Source: Diphasiastrum complanatum (taxonomy: Eukaryota > Streptophyta > Lycopodiopsida > Lycopodiales > Lycopodiaceae). From it: DNA of 64,000 nt. The DNA lies in assembly GCA_029204225.1 (NCBI GenBank), contig CM055093.1, positions 34,856,525 through 34,920,524 on the forward strand, written 5' to 3'. The stretch's first letter is position 1; every line of letters starts with the position of its first letter. A model generated the notes under the pieces. That model ran no database searches. It was given only the letters and a program-made list of their open reading frames with translations, and was not told the origin of the DNA. Below are positions 12,401 through 24,437 of the stretch, one piece after another. A program made the position numbers and the translations under genes.

Positions 12401-14702
12401 TAAGCTAAATTACTTGCACAATGCAGGCTTACATCGATATCAGAATTGCTACAAGCCAGTAACTTTAAATGATGCACAAACCTCGAGATCATCGGAGCTG
12501 TGCGGACGCCAGTACAGATGTGAATGGACTCCTCTTGGATCCAATTCATGAGAAAAGCTTTTTATGTCATTTGGCAGTTTTTTTTTGCGTGGACCAGTAG
12601 TCATGCGCAACAGAGCTTGAAATCTTGGAGAATCTGTCTCTTTGATTGTTTCTGACTGGTTGCCTGAACCCTGCAGTTGAATGTTTTTTCACAATCAAAA
12701 GCTTGGATATGCCACAATTGAATTCAGATGCCAGCCTCTCATACCATCTAGGTTGAAATTCTTATTTCTATCACTACACCCAGCAATCTACAGCCTTTCA
12801 ACTTTCATTGATTTATGATTTACTCAGGCAACAACATTCATCCAAGCTCTTGTGTGTGATTCAAACCAGAAAGCAAGCCCATTGAAAGCCTACCTCACAC
12901 TCCTGCAATCTTGTAGCATTGTTGCCACTGCAACTCATCTCAGCATCTGTAGTAGACCAATTAAAGGTGTTTCTGTCCATAGAATATTCTGCAAAAGCAT
13001 GTTGCGAGGTGGGTAAAATAGCCGGATGTAGATAAAGATATAACCCCTAAACATGGATAAACCATAGACTGATGAAAATTAAGAAACCCATTATAACAAA
13101 AGATCAGCCCATGATGTAATCTAAAATTGATGCTACTGGCATAATATGTTCATTGCCGTGTGATCTTCAGCCTGCGATACATACCTCAAATACCAATCGG
13201 CATCTCAGGATTCCATGTCCAAAATTCTGAACTGTAGAGCACTAGTCTAATAAGGAGTATGCTTAAGTGTATTTTGATGTTTAGGATAAAGCTCCATCCA
13301 TAAAGTCTATACCATCGGCTCCATCGTGCATAGCATGGACTATATGAAACATCTCTAATCACATCATCCCTAAAAATATGTTTAAACTCAAAGTTGAACG
13401 CGGTCTTTAGGCAGAAAAGGATGAAGATATCAAAATAAAGAAATGCCAAGTTCCAGACTCCAGATATGTCACTTTAAGAAAACTAACTCCTTCAAGTCTA
13501 TCACTTAAAATAATATTCACAACAAACTCTTCAGTAGACAATCCTTTTGTTGCAAATTTGTAACGAAACTACAGGGATCACTACTTTTCCAAAGGTTTTG
13601 CAGATTTGAACCTTATTGTGATGTGGCATAGCCAAATCCCTGGTTCTCGTCATGAACTAGAAGAGTTGAGAAGTGAGAAAAAGGCATATCAACATACGCA
13701 AGAGTGAAACCAAATTACCCCATGGCACAGGTGTCATACCCGGGGCACCTGTTTTTTTCTTCTTTTTTTTGGTTTTTTATACCAACGTACTGTCCTTTTC
13801 ATGAATATCAGTAATTAATATAGTGTATTTTGTTGAGCAATTGCACTTCAAAACCAATCCGGTCTTTTGGTACTTCTATAATTATGACATTCCAGCAGAG
13901 ACAGTCAAAAGTGTGCAAGGAGAAAAGGAATTCTCATACCTGTTCTCACTGTTTCTGCTTGAGAAGTGTTCTCAACCCTTGGAATCTTACTCAACAATTG
14001 AGCTTCCATTAAAGGATTGCCAAAGTCACTTTCAACATTTGTCCAATTACTGGGGGATTGATTGCCGCGCTGCAAAATTGGAGTGCCCCAAGCTTGCTTT
14101 GATAAACCTTTAGATGACGATGGCCCATCTTCATTGACAGCTTTATGTTGCCCTGACAAAGACAATTTTTTTTGCATCCTCAGGCTAGCTTCTTCCAGCT
14201 CACTTATTGATGATTGGAACACAACATTTTGTTTGGATGAAGAACCTGCAATTCCATCTGCAATGCTGCTAATGTGTTCCGAAGCCTCTTCAGGTGATCT
14301 ACCTGGACTCTTGATATGTGTCGAGCCCTTTAGAGCATAACCTTTGGTTCGGACACTCTTTCCTGCACGCCCATCTGAAAACACTTTATTCACTCCATCC
14401 CTATTTAGATCCTGTGAATCAAACTCTCTGCTATCGTTTGCATGTATTGTATCTTCGTGGAAACTGTTCAAATTGCCACTGGATAGAGGCCCTGAACGAG
14501 TTTTTATCCTATTTAGCCCTAATGATGATGCCAATTGGGAATCCCATCCAAGATCATTATTTACAGGTACTCTGTGGTTATCTGAATTATAATCCTTCCC
14601 TGATGGCGGCTTATAGTCATCCTGATTACTGGTCTCCATCGATATGTTTTCTGGCACCGTATCCTTAATGTCCAAAATAGCCGTTCTGGTCAGATCTTTT
14701 GA
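9285..14702 (-). CDS. IREH1: IRE/IREH1-type AGC protein kinase, N-terminal regulatory half (five exons, partial)
   Basis: Plant IRE (INCOMPLETE ROOT HAIR ELONGATION) proteins are large AGC-family Ser/Thr kinases. Exons in transcript order are about 14702-13940, 12988-12894, 12670-12482, 11638-10184 and 9457-9285. All have GT-AG borders and matching phases. The translation follows the family through [72 protein letters not shown], the C2HC finger CRICEEVVP...H...[10 protein letters not shown]-like KTRFGPRSD, and [14 protein letters not shown]. The catalytic kinase domain should follow that last block, but no such exon is seen between 1 and 9284. The gene either continues left of the window across an intron longer than 9 kb filled with LINE and copia DNA, or is truncated. 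The start is unresolved; ATG 14639-14637 is the first in-frame Met in the first recognised exon. Confidence 0.85.
10184..11638 (-). CDS. IREH1: IREH1 long exon with the regulatory domain and C2HC finger (1455 nt, 485 codons)
   Basis: Acceptor ATGGCAG, donor CAG|GTCAGT. An uninterrupted frame covers the domain starting [17 protein letters not shown], the [11 protein letters not shown] and [16 protein letters not shown] helices, a low-complexity linker, the C-x2-C-x11-H-x3-C finger and the [16 protein letters not shown] segment. The absence of stops over 485 codons in AT-rich DNA argues for purifying selection. Confidence 0.92.
12482..12670 (-). CDS. IREH1: IREH1 exon with [11 protein letters not shown] and DIKSFSHEL blocks (189 nt, 63 codons)
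   Basis: Acceptor CTGCAG, donor GAG|GTTTGT, phase 0 at both ends. It holds the strongly conserved [14 protein letters not shown] and [13 protein letters not shown] motifs of the family. Confidence 0.88.
12894..12988 (-). CDS. IREH1: IREH1 small exon (95 nt)
   Basis: Acceptor TTTTGCAG, donor GAG|GTAGGC. The first two bases complete the preceding split codon and the exon ends in phase 0. The peptide is not itself conserved, but phases on both sides fit exactly. Confidence 0.75.
13940..14702 (-). CDS. IREH1: IREH1 exon with the [14 protein letters not shown] block
   Basis: An open frame with low-complexity Ser/Asp-rich sequence around the conserved [16 protein letters not shown]. It ends at donor CAG|GTATGAG with one base of a split codon, completed by the next exon (Glu). 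The upstream border is uncertain: possible acceptors lie at about 14702 and 14685. Coding exons for the extreme N terminus were not identified. Confidence 0.78.
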
Positions 14703-16532
14703 TTCAAGATACTTTTAGAATGAAATTGTTTTTCACATTCTCCTTCATGCTCCTTCCTGCTTATTTCAAGCAGGTTTTGTCTTCCTTGGTATCACATCCT
14801 TCTTGATTGAGATGATCCCAAAAACAGGCACAAAAAAAGCTCCCCAGTGAATAAGACTCGGAAAAGCTTGTTATAGCCCTGATAGGCACTCCTGTGTTTC
14901 TTTCAGATCATTCAAAGAGATTAGGACCATATTCTTTGGTTTTTCATGTAGTACCTGGTCTTCGCCACAGCAACCCATTAACCAGTTCAAGGTCAGATGC
15001 ATGTTTTAACTTATTGAACCCCACCCCACCCCCAACCGCCAACTTCATAGGTGGCTATGCTAATCCTTGCTATCAAAAACTGTCATTCCAAACTTCCAAC
15101 GTCATATGGACTCTTATGATGATATTCCTCCACAAATATGCAAAAACTGCAAACTGCAAACCCCCTTAATCCAGGAGGGTTATGTCTCCCTCTTCTGAGT
15201 CCAAAACAAAACTCCTAACCTGCTGCCAACTTGTTGCTGATATACATCACTTTAATGAACAGGTATACAAGAAGAACTTCCTAGTGAGATTATACTCGGC
15301 TCCCACAGGAGACTTTAAGATGTTTTCAACAAATATACAAAACCCCTTGATAGGGTCGGATGTTAACTCAATCATCACGTGGCTTAAACAGTTTTGGCTT
15401 GAAGAAAAACGATCCACTAGATAGTCACGGTTGTGCTTTCAACAAAGTCCCCTCAAAAGTTGAGCATGTCTAGGGATCACTATACAGTTACAATGACTAA
15501 CTATTAGATTCAAAATTTTGCTATGCTCCCATCCAGCGGCCATGAAGACAAAAGGTCTGGCGTCAATATTGAAACGAAATTTTTCTTTTCAGATACTAAG
15601 TATATCCTCCTTTTCTTTAATCTGCACAAACTTTTTCTGCACTGCCGTTAATTGAGAGCCGCTACTTGATGCAATATGATGCTTTTCCTCTTTGTACGAA
15701 ACCAAAACAAATCGCTTCTATCTATCTTAAGCTTTTACCAATCAAGATCCATATGAACAAAATATCAGCAAATCTCCTGAGAGATAAGGATAGAAATGGT
15801 ATGATGATGGCAAGAATTTTCTTAAATCAAAACTAAACAAATCGTTTCGTGTCAGCAAACAAGCATATTACTACCGCCAATCCAAAATCCAGCTGCAAAC
15901 AATTCATTCAACCAAACAAAAGCACTGATTGAGATCTGGCCAGATCTAAATCTAGGTTTGATCGCAAAATATCCCATGGCTTTTCCGAGGGATTTGTGTG
16001 CCCAGGGGCCAGGCAACGGCTATAACCGCAACACGAAACTGGCAAACCAAAAACCTTCAATCTGCTGCATTCCCATCCTCAACCGGTCAAACTGAAAGCG
16101 CATTGTTCAAACCTACCCTAAGGGGGGTTCAAACCCTATCCAAAACGGTTCACACCAAAACACGGCAGAAGAGCAACGAAAACGAAAATTCTTCAGTGCA
16201 GATGACATCAGGCGAAGACCAGGCAGGTGAGGAAGAGCATCACCAAAGCAGTAAACGACGGCACCACTAGTATCTTCCTTTATTTTCTTTCTTTTTGTGA
16301 TCCGAATCTTTGTGCCCCACGCTCCATAGCTGCACACGGCATCTGCGGGAGACCATCCGGGCCACAATCTGAGCTCCTGTCCTCCTCTGATCTTGCATGC
16401 GGGTCCCCCCCTGCTCCCCCTCCTCTTCTCTCCCTCTCCATCGCCACCATTCCTTCTTCTTTTCCTTCGAAAACCCCTCCCTCTCTCTCTCTCTCTCTCG
16501 GCCCCCTTCTCTCTCCTATCGAAGAAGCTTAC
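14703..16532. other. probable 5' intron or leader of IREH1
   Basis: No convincing conserved coding exon was found on the minus strand. A phase-compatible N-terminal exon could be hidden here but could not be chosen. Confidence 0.45.
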
Positions 16533-16800
16533 TCGGACGTCGCCCACTGTAACCCCCGCGCCAATGGGGAGCTGGCACGCGTGTGTGGGGCCAGAATGGG
16601 CTGACCGGGCCAGGTTTTGGACGTGGAGCGGGGGCCACGGGTCTCGAGGGGCCTGGAAGGCGGAGGCGGCCGGATGCAGCTTCCATCAACAGCCAATTGC
16701 TGCACCCGGACTCCTCTTCACTAGGCTGCTGCTGCTCTCGTTCTAATTGCTCATCAGTGTCGGTGCTCATTCGCTCCTCTTCGCTGCTCACTCACTGTCA
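16300..16800 (-). promoter_or_regulatory. GC-rich, pyrimidine-patterned promoter or first-exon zone upstream of IREH1
   Basis: This is the only GC- and CpG-rich stretch of the window, with a short CT run at about 16480-16498. On the minus strand, an ATG at 16791 opens a Glu/Ser- then Pro/Arg-rich frame that meets a strong donor, CGA|GTAAGC, at 16533. Its phase does not fit the candidate acceptors of the 14702 exon, and the peptide is not one I recognise. I therefore call it a promoter or 5' exon region without assigning a protein start. Pyrimidine-rich plus-strand sequence would also suit a plus-strand leader, so a divergent promoter is possible. Confidence 0.45.
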
Positions 16801-17371
16801 TTGTGGTTTTCTTTGTATTGAAGAAAGCCTCTATCAGTTTGCAACTTTGGTCAAGCTAAATAGCATCCTCTGAATTACAGCCTCCTTTATGCCCACGTTT
16901 TGCTGCCATATTCCACACCTTTGGGCGGTGCTGGACTGGTGTATTTTCGACGATGGCAGAACTTTGATGGAAAAGTGGGTTCATGGATGATTTTATAGTA
17001 GGTTTATGCTGGCAAATACAAAGGAGGTGTTGTAACAAGTAAATATTCAGCTTTTTTAACAGATTTCAAGTTCACCTTCTAATTATTTCAAGTTCACATT
17101 TTTTTTGAGCTTGGAGCTGTCTTTCTATTCTCACGTTGTTATTTATCTGAGCTATGTATTTGGTGCATATCATAAAAAGGTTAGCTGTATATGTTGGCAG
17201 CTGATTTTACCACAGAGCATATTAACTTCTTAAGATTTGGAAAAAATAAAAAAGCTCACCAAATTATTTCAATGGTTCTGATGTGATAAAATCTCAAGAA
17301 ATTGCAGACTACAACCTCACACAAACCACCAACACTGAAAACTGGGCTGCCAATGCATGCGAAAAAACTAT

Positions 17372-17427
17372 TTGCTCTAATAACACCTGTGTATCTGCAT
17401 TGCTCTAATAACACCTGTGTATCTGCA
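17372..17427. repeat. 28-bp perfect tandem duplication
   Basis: The unit beginning ttgctctaataacacc occurs twice head to tail (17372-17399 and 17400-17427) without a mismatch, so it is recent. Confidence 0.95.
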
Positions 17428-18033
17428 TCTGCCTTCATTAACATCATCTGAAGCTTGGATTTCAATGCTCATAAGAATCTGGAGTATGCGAGCACTGGAA
17501 AAAAAATTCAACTATACAATTGTATTGTATGGAAACCAATTAAATCTTAAGAACAATTGCATTCAGTCCTTTGCAAAGACGTTGAGATATATGTTATCTT
17601 GAAGACTATAGTATACTATACTTTGTAGAAAATAACTCCACTGGTTTGTAAAAAAGAACTCCATTGCCATCGCTACTTTGGTTGTTGATGGCTAGATTAG
17701 ACTATCAAAAGCTAAGATTTAACCCAACATTTATTAATTGAATTAGTTGTTGGAACGTATAGGCTTCAAGAAGAAACTTGTTTGCGCCTAAAATCGAATG
17801 CTTTAGCTAAATAGCCATGCATTGTTGCTCAAAAATTATGACCAGATTTATTTATTGTTTGGTATGTCGGAGAAAGAACCAATGACAATTTTGATAGCAG
17901 GTTCGAGCTGATACCGAAGTTATTGACCTTAACATTTGAGTCAAGATATTGAGAAGCCAAATGGTCCAAGGTCAAGATACATGTCTCTCATCTTGACTTG
18001 TGAGTGCTAAAGACACCCTTATTGCCAGTTCAA

Positions 18034-18227
18034 CATCCAAGGAATGGGCATTAGTATTAAAAAATCCAAAAAGAAGTTTAACATTCTAAGGCATTATCTC
18101 TAGACATGTTTTGAAGTCCTCATGCAGCACCATCCAAGGAATGGGCGTTAGTCTTAAAAAATCTAAAGAGAAGTCTAACATTCTAAGGCATTATCTCTAG
18201 ACACGTTTTGAATTCCTCATGCAGCAC
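18034..18227. repeat. 97-bp tandem duplication
   Basis: Two direct copies (18034-18130 and 18131-18227), each beginning catccaaggaatgggc, differ at a handful of positions. The duplication is older than the 28-bp one upstream. Confidence 0.93.
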
Positions 18228-19148
18228 CACGAACATATGGGATAAATTACTAGTCTATAACGTACAAACCATCCATACGAGAAATGTATAGTCCTCAAAT
18301 ATTTATGAAGGTTTACATCGGACTTTATCTTGAGCGAAAGCAAAGGTCAAGTCACTACCATTCTACTTGATACAAAGGCCCAAAAAGATTGACTCATTTA
18401 GAGAGAGAATTTATGGTATGTTTTTTTTGGCGTTTGGACATTTTCAAAAATCTAACACTAATCAATTTGTTTGTTGTTGTGATTTGTGTTATACCCACAA
18501 TCTCGCCATGACCATACTTTGTCCAGGCTTCACTAAATCATCTCGAAGTGTTTGGAAAATGCTTTATTTAAGTACATTGATTACTATCTTTGATCATATA
18601 CTTCATTTTTTGCAACTTTTGAGTCGTCTGAGGAATAGGGATGCTAGAATTTATGGTTTAGATCCTGACCATAATCTTTGTTGGGGGGGGGGGGAGCGAT
18701 TCGGGAGATTATCATCATGTTAAAAGACCTTCAACCATGTGGGAGAACACAAAAAATTCCGTAATAAGGCACCCACTCATGTAACGAAGCAAGAATATCC
18801 AGCATTGACAAGTTTGCAGAGGATCATCTATGTATTGTGAAATACGAAAAGTCAAGTAACAACCTCAAAATATGAGTTTCGAGAATACGAGCTTTAGGAT
18901 ATGATGTCTCATAGATCTTGCAATGACCCAACGTAATGAGAAGTTAATTTGAGAGTTGACCGGATAGAAGTGTGCTTCTATGATTGCAAAATTTTTAATT
19001 GGGCCATACCCTATTGGTCTATTTGCATTTCCTATTTTTAGGTCATTATTGACTTAAAATGAGTATTTTGTCTCTATGTATATATTTTTCTCGTTCTAAC
19101 TCCCTTTGTCTGTCATTTTTATAGGAGTGTTCCTTTGGTAGACATTTT

Positions 19149-20390
19149 TTGTTGGGTTTGTATTTGTTTGGAAAAATTAATCCGAAAGTTCACTCACTTG
19201 CGTTGATGGAAAGACATGATCAAGTTGATGATTCCTTGGGTGTGTCCACTGAAGGAAATGAAGGGGGTGGGTTGCAAAATCCACCTTTGAAACAAACGTC
19301 TGTTCGTACCAATGAAAATCAAAGTCATGCTACAATCGGGTCAGTGCTAGCATTTGATAAGGAGTTGCACAACTATCTTGTTCAACCAAGTACAATAAAA
19401 ATCAGACGTAAATATACCACGCCTTCATTTTTTGACCAGAAAATCGAAGAACTGAAAGAAAAAAAAAATGCCCGTTGCCAATACCAGTCCCGTCCACAGT
19501 ATGTTTAAGTAAATACCAACCCTTGGAACGAAAGTGTGAAAATTGGAGAAGTTGATTGAAAGGACTACAGTAGAGAGGGATAAGGCCAAACAGGTAATAA
19601 CAAACTTGGAGGCTAGATTGCAGGCCTTGGAAGATGTGAAGGAAGAACTTCGTGACACAATTTTGCACAAGGAGATATGTAGGGATAATTTTCACAATGT
19701 TCGCCAAGAGCTAGACAAGGAGAGGGATAATCTTCGACTGCAAGGTGAGGAGATTAAACTACTGCAAAAACAACACGACGAAAAAAGTTAAAAAAAATTG
19801 GAAGTTGCAAGGGGGCACCTCCTAACCTTGCCAACATTCTCCACTATCGCTATCATCCAAGATATAGTCAAATCCTTGATAGATATGACAATATGATTTT
19901 GTACGTGCCTCCCTTGGTAGCACATGTCAGAGACATTAAGTACTGTGAAAGAGTGCTAGCTCCACGACAAGATTGCCACATGTTTAGATGGCCATTGATT
20001 GAAGGAGATTTCTGTATGGCTTGTCAATCACTTGTCAATTTTTATGAGGAGTCAAGGGGATCACCCCACGAGATTGTGAGGTTGGCCGGATTCTATGCCA
20101 ACTATGTTTAGGTTTGGTTTCGTCGGGTGATAGGTGTACTTAACAAGCCCAAGGTGGAAAACGATTGGTTTGACCCAAACTTGCCAGTGCCAAAGGGGGT
20201 GGACCTGTTGTTATATCTCAAAATTCAGGATTCTTCTTCTTTGGAGCGAAAAGTCTTTGGGGAGATGGTGAAGCACAATTTCATTGAGGGAGTGGACCAA
20301 TGCTTCCATGATGTCTCGTATTGGTTTTTGGTGAAGGTGGATGCATGTCGAGAGGCCATTCCCATTCCCTTTGAAAAAAAAAAATGATTG
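19149..20390 (+). pseudogene. decayed coding region with coiled coil, family unknown
   Basis: Coding-like blocks follow one another. One frame is 19149-19508. A strongly heptad-patterned Glu/Lys-rich frame follows at 19543-19791 (blocks NLEARLQALEDVKEEL and NVRQELDKERDNLRLQ). A frame from about 19893 to 20387 carries FRWPLIEGDFCMACQS and WFDPNLPVPKGVDLLLY, with a single TAG at 20109-20111. Frame changes join the blocks. I do not recognise the family. The position just upstream of the MULE-type gene makes it a candidate companion ORF of the same transposon, but no terminal repeats were found to prove this. Confidence 0.5.
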
Positions 20391-20673
20391 GCAGTTGGGG
20401 TATTTTGTTTTTGGTGTGAATTAGGGCCATTTGTTGTCATATAAATTGCCTCCCCGTGAAGTGGATCGAAAAGTGGATGTTATGTTCACAAAATTCATTA
20501 AGATGTGACAATGCGTAGAGAAATCAACTTTAAATGACTCTTATGAATCTTGTGATTTTCTACTTATAAAATTGTTGTGTTTATTGCAATACCATCTGTT
20601 CATGCTTATCCAGGCCAATGAGTCCATATGCTTTCACTTACTATCAAACAATTTTATGTTTTTTATTAATTGC

Positions 20674-20776
<103 letters not shown>

Positions 20777-20876
20777 AGTCCACCCAATTTGGATCCATGT
20801 GTAACTAGTAATCTTGTCACTCTAATGTCCCTAACTGCATAGCCTTATCAAACTGATCTTTTTGAATTGTTCACAT

Positions 20877-23716
20877 ATGGAGCACAAAGAATTTGTTCCA
20901 GATATCCATACCGGTCATTACTACACAAACCTATTGTTAAATTCAGACTCTGAGGGTAGTGATTTTGAGATATGTGATATTGACTTCGGACCATCAATGG
21001 ATGAAACAATATATCGTTCAATTGATGTTGTAAGTGGGCTTAATCAGGCAAATATGGAGGCCTGCTCACCTTATGTAGACATCAAGGAGCACACGTCCCC
21101 TGCTTTCTTCTCTTTCAATGTCCAGTCACACCATCTTATGGGTGCAAGTATTAGTAGCTCCACCTATCCAACATATAGAGATATCTTGGATGTTGAACCC
21201 ACCTTTATAGCTCCACCACGAAACAAACAAAGAAAACCGAATCCAAAGTATGATGTTGAACAAAAATGGAAAGAAATGCAAATGAAAATGTGTCTACAAA
21301 CCAAGTACCCCGGGAGAGAGGGAATTTGTTTCAAGTCTAAGATGTCCCTACTCATTCCACATGTAGAACAATGGCACGAGTTGTTTTGTGATTGTCATAT
21401 TGACATAGTGGCTGGGAAACACAATGATTTAATCCAAACCATTGAAGCAATAAAGTCACACTGGGTCGTCAATCTTAGAAAATATGGAATTGCAGAATCT
21501 TTTATCAAGGCTAGCTATGATGCATGTTCAGTTTGCCATGGTGTGACAACAAAACCAGTTGGTGGCGAGCATGTTTCATTCACACATCAATACTTGTTGC
21601 CTGTTGAAGAACTTCAAGATAAAATAGAAGAAATAATTGTGGATCATCGAGTGATGTTAGTTTGTATACGGTCAACGTCATGGGGAAAGAGTGGATGTCG
21701 TGTGAGGGATTACATCTGCCATAGGGGTAAGAAAACAAGTATCAAATATTGTGCCACACAGGTATTGCAGAGTGGGATGTCCCTTTCGGATGAGACTGAC
21801 CATCCCAATGGATACAAAGGATATGGCACGAGTCCAAGTGTATGTTGTTCATGAGTTTCATCACCCCGGCTCAGAGGAGGACAAATTACATTTGCATCCA
21901 CATCCCTTTGTGGTGCATGAGTGTGAGAGGGATTTACAGGCATATAAAGAGGCATCTCAACTATCCAATGCATCTATCCAACGTGCATCATTCTTACAAG
22001 TACAAGTTAGTGAGGCGGATCAGGCATGTTTTAGGTTTTTTCTCATCCCAAAGGAGATATCCCAATTGTCATACAGGCTACAAACAAAAGGTAATTTAAT
22101 GTGGAGCGTATGATGTATAACATTTTATTACCATTTTTTATTCAAATATAACAAACAAACCTTCTTAAAAAACACAGCCGTGCCTTGGACAGATGCCTTG
22201 AGCTCGGATGATTGGAGGAGTTTGAATTTGGAGGCTCAACAACTCCAAAGTACTGGGAAGGTATTGTGGTTATCGAACAAAAAAGGTCACACGTTATTTC
22301 ATCTAACTAAAAATGGGCCATGAACTTTATTCGTGATTTAATATGAGCTCATGTAACAGATCATTTATTATCAACCATATGACCCTGACCACAAGGAGGA
22401 CACCAAGAGGCCCTTTGTACTTGTCTAGCAAGATTCATGGATGTTGGGTTTGCTAGACGTTTTTTTCCAAAATAGTGCATGGGCTGTTGACTCAAGATTT
22501 AAGACAAACCAATTTAACTTTCCCTTGTTTGGAGCTGTTGTTCCAAATCAAGTTGGCCATGCAATGCCAATTTGGTTCATGCTATGTTCAGACGATAAAG
22601 GACAACACCATCAAGGCATTGCATTGAGACTAACATTCCAAGCAGTATTTAGTAGACTTGGATTTACAAGACCTCGTGCAATTGTCATAGACAAGTCCAT
22701 AATAGAACTACAAGCCATAATAGAAATTGTTACAAATGACAATGCGTGTTGGACCATAGAAGAAGAAGAGCTCAAACAGTTAGCATGCAATATCCTTCTG
22801 TGCACATTTCACGCCAAAAAGGCATGGCCCAAAGTCCCAGTAGATGAAAGAGATGCTCTCTACAAAGACATGTGTGACTTGTTGCAGTCTAATTCAGAAG
22901 AAGAGTTCGATGGACTAGTGCAAGCATTTGACCATAAGTATGTACGTTTGCTTGATGTGTTGCAATATGTCCATAAGGGATGGACTGGAAGAGAGGCTGT
23001 GTGGAGGCAAATGTGGCCAAAATGGGGACGATTATTTCCACATGGAGAAGTGGATACAACCAATCTAATTGAGAGGACATGGCACCACCTCAAGTATAGT
23101 GTCCTCGGGGGAAAGGTCAATCATAAGGTTACGGATCTCATCAACTGTTTGGTCGGGTCATCCGTCACGGGCACACATCGCGGTGGAACACTTGTGGAGC
23201 ATTACAGATTAAAACAACTATTTGGTTTGTTGAATCACCTAACCCACATTTAATATATCAATTTCCTATCTTTTCTCAATACCCACAAGATATGGATACT
23301 CATTATAAACATGTGTGTGGGTTGCAGATGAATCGAAACGCTTTTCAAAAAGAATTTTGTCAAAATCTCAAAGGCTACAAAATCTAGCAGGAATTCAAAT
23401 CCTTGAGCAGTGCTACCATGACAAAAGTAGGCTCAATGTAGGGAAAACAACCAATATAGATTGTGAGCAAGGGAGAGAGAGCGCATATGTTCCTTTTGAG
23501 ATAGAGGTTGATAATCCCAAGCATGAAGAGTTGGTTGAGACGTTGCTGGCCAAAACCGATGCTCTTCGCCAGACACTGGACCGTGATTTTACAAACCTAC
23601 GCACAAAGATGCAAACAATGTCATGTGATGAAATATCTGACTTAATACGCATGACAACCGTTTTACAAGATGCACACAATGTGTTTGGGACGATCTCAAC
23701 ACCAGTGGAGGATTAA
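20877..23716 (+). pseudogene. MULE-type transposase gene, four exons, with one frameshift and one stop
   Basis: Exons: 20877-22090, 22178-22260, 22360-23224 and 23328-23716. All introns (87, 99 and 103 nt) are GT-AG and the phases match exactly. Exon 1 holds a Cys/His-rich region (SVCHGVTTKPVGG, then CRVRDYICHRGKK and CRVGCPFR) resembling FAR1/MULE N-terminal DNA-binding domains. Exon 3 holds a MULE DDE core: AVDSRFKTNQFNFPLF (Asp), AIVIDKSIIE (Asp), LLCTFHAKKAW, and NLIERTWHHLKY (Glu). Exon 4 looks partly helical. Two lesions are visible: a one-base frameshift near 21757 and an in-frame TAG at 22426-22428, shortly before the catalytic core. No C-terminal SWIM finger and no terminal inverted repeats were found. 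The copy is probably inactive but recently decayed. Confidence 0.82.
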
Positions 23717-24437
23717 AAATTGTCAGCGTGCCATTGAATTTACAGTCGTCTCTTTTTCTCCACTTCCACGACCGTCGAGACGACAAGTGCATTAATGGCA
23801 CGATATCTCAGGCCAAACCACTTGGATGCTAGCCACGTGTTATATCATCCACATGTAGACTTATCAATGGTTAAGATACAAAACACGAAAATATCTCAAA
23901 TCTTTTGAAAGCAATCCAACGGTGGGGACTTAATCTCTCATCATAAAAAGACGCAGGCGGAGACCCCTTCACATAAAAAGCTCCTCCTCCTTCACGGCCC
24001 TTACTTTGGGGGCGCGTCCAGATGTGGATGCGCTAAGGTTGAAACCAAGTTCAAGTTCCTGGGATGTTTTGGTTAGTTAGCCACATGTTCCTTTGGGCAG
24101 GAGGTATACAATTTGAAGTAATGCTCCAAATGTTGATGTACTCACCGTAATTGGCATGAGGAGTGATAGAGGACAAGTGTCACGTTTTCATAGGTTCTGA
24201 ACACAAATGTTCATAGCCATAGCACACAGTTGAAGGGTAGTTGAAGGGTTGAATGCAATTACGTCCGGCAGCGGCCATGTGCGGGCCTGCTACCATGTAA
24301 AAGCAGCCTTCAAATCACTTCGTAGCTCAGTGCGTGAAGGATGCTTGCTACATAGGGTAGTGGGCCTGCTCATGCCCGCTACCTAGTTCTTATTAGCTAG
24401 ACCCCAGTGATGGGCAAGGTAAAGGAGATCTATGTTC
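23717..24437. other. intergenic, no gene seen
   Basis: Flank between the MULE-type gene and the next LTR element. There is no reading frame of note and no terminal inverted repeat that I could pair with the region before 19149. Confidence 0.6.

Larger units (their letters stand above)
16801..19148. other. intergenic DNA with two local tandem duplications and a poly-G run
   Basis: No supported gene. It contains the 28-bp duplication at 17372-17427, the 97-bp duplication at 18034-18227 and a G homopolymer near 18683-18696. A 118-codon frame at 18367 matches nothing known. Confidence 0.6.

Noticed and set aside
16113-16547. 144-codon minus-strand frame with a Glu/Arg-rich start as an IREH1 first exon
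   Set aside because: The Arg-rich part is a GA-repeat translation, and the frame reads through sequence with no family similarity and no phase-compatible donor.
18683-18696. Poly-G run (and that near 46827) as a G-quadruplex element
   Set aside because: Single homopolymers, possibly of uncertain assembled length; no multi-run G-quadruplex pattern.
24310-24400. tagctcagtgcg as a tRNA A box
   Set aside because: It misses the terminal GG and no B box follows at tRNA spacing.
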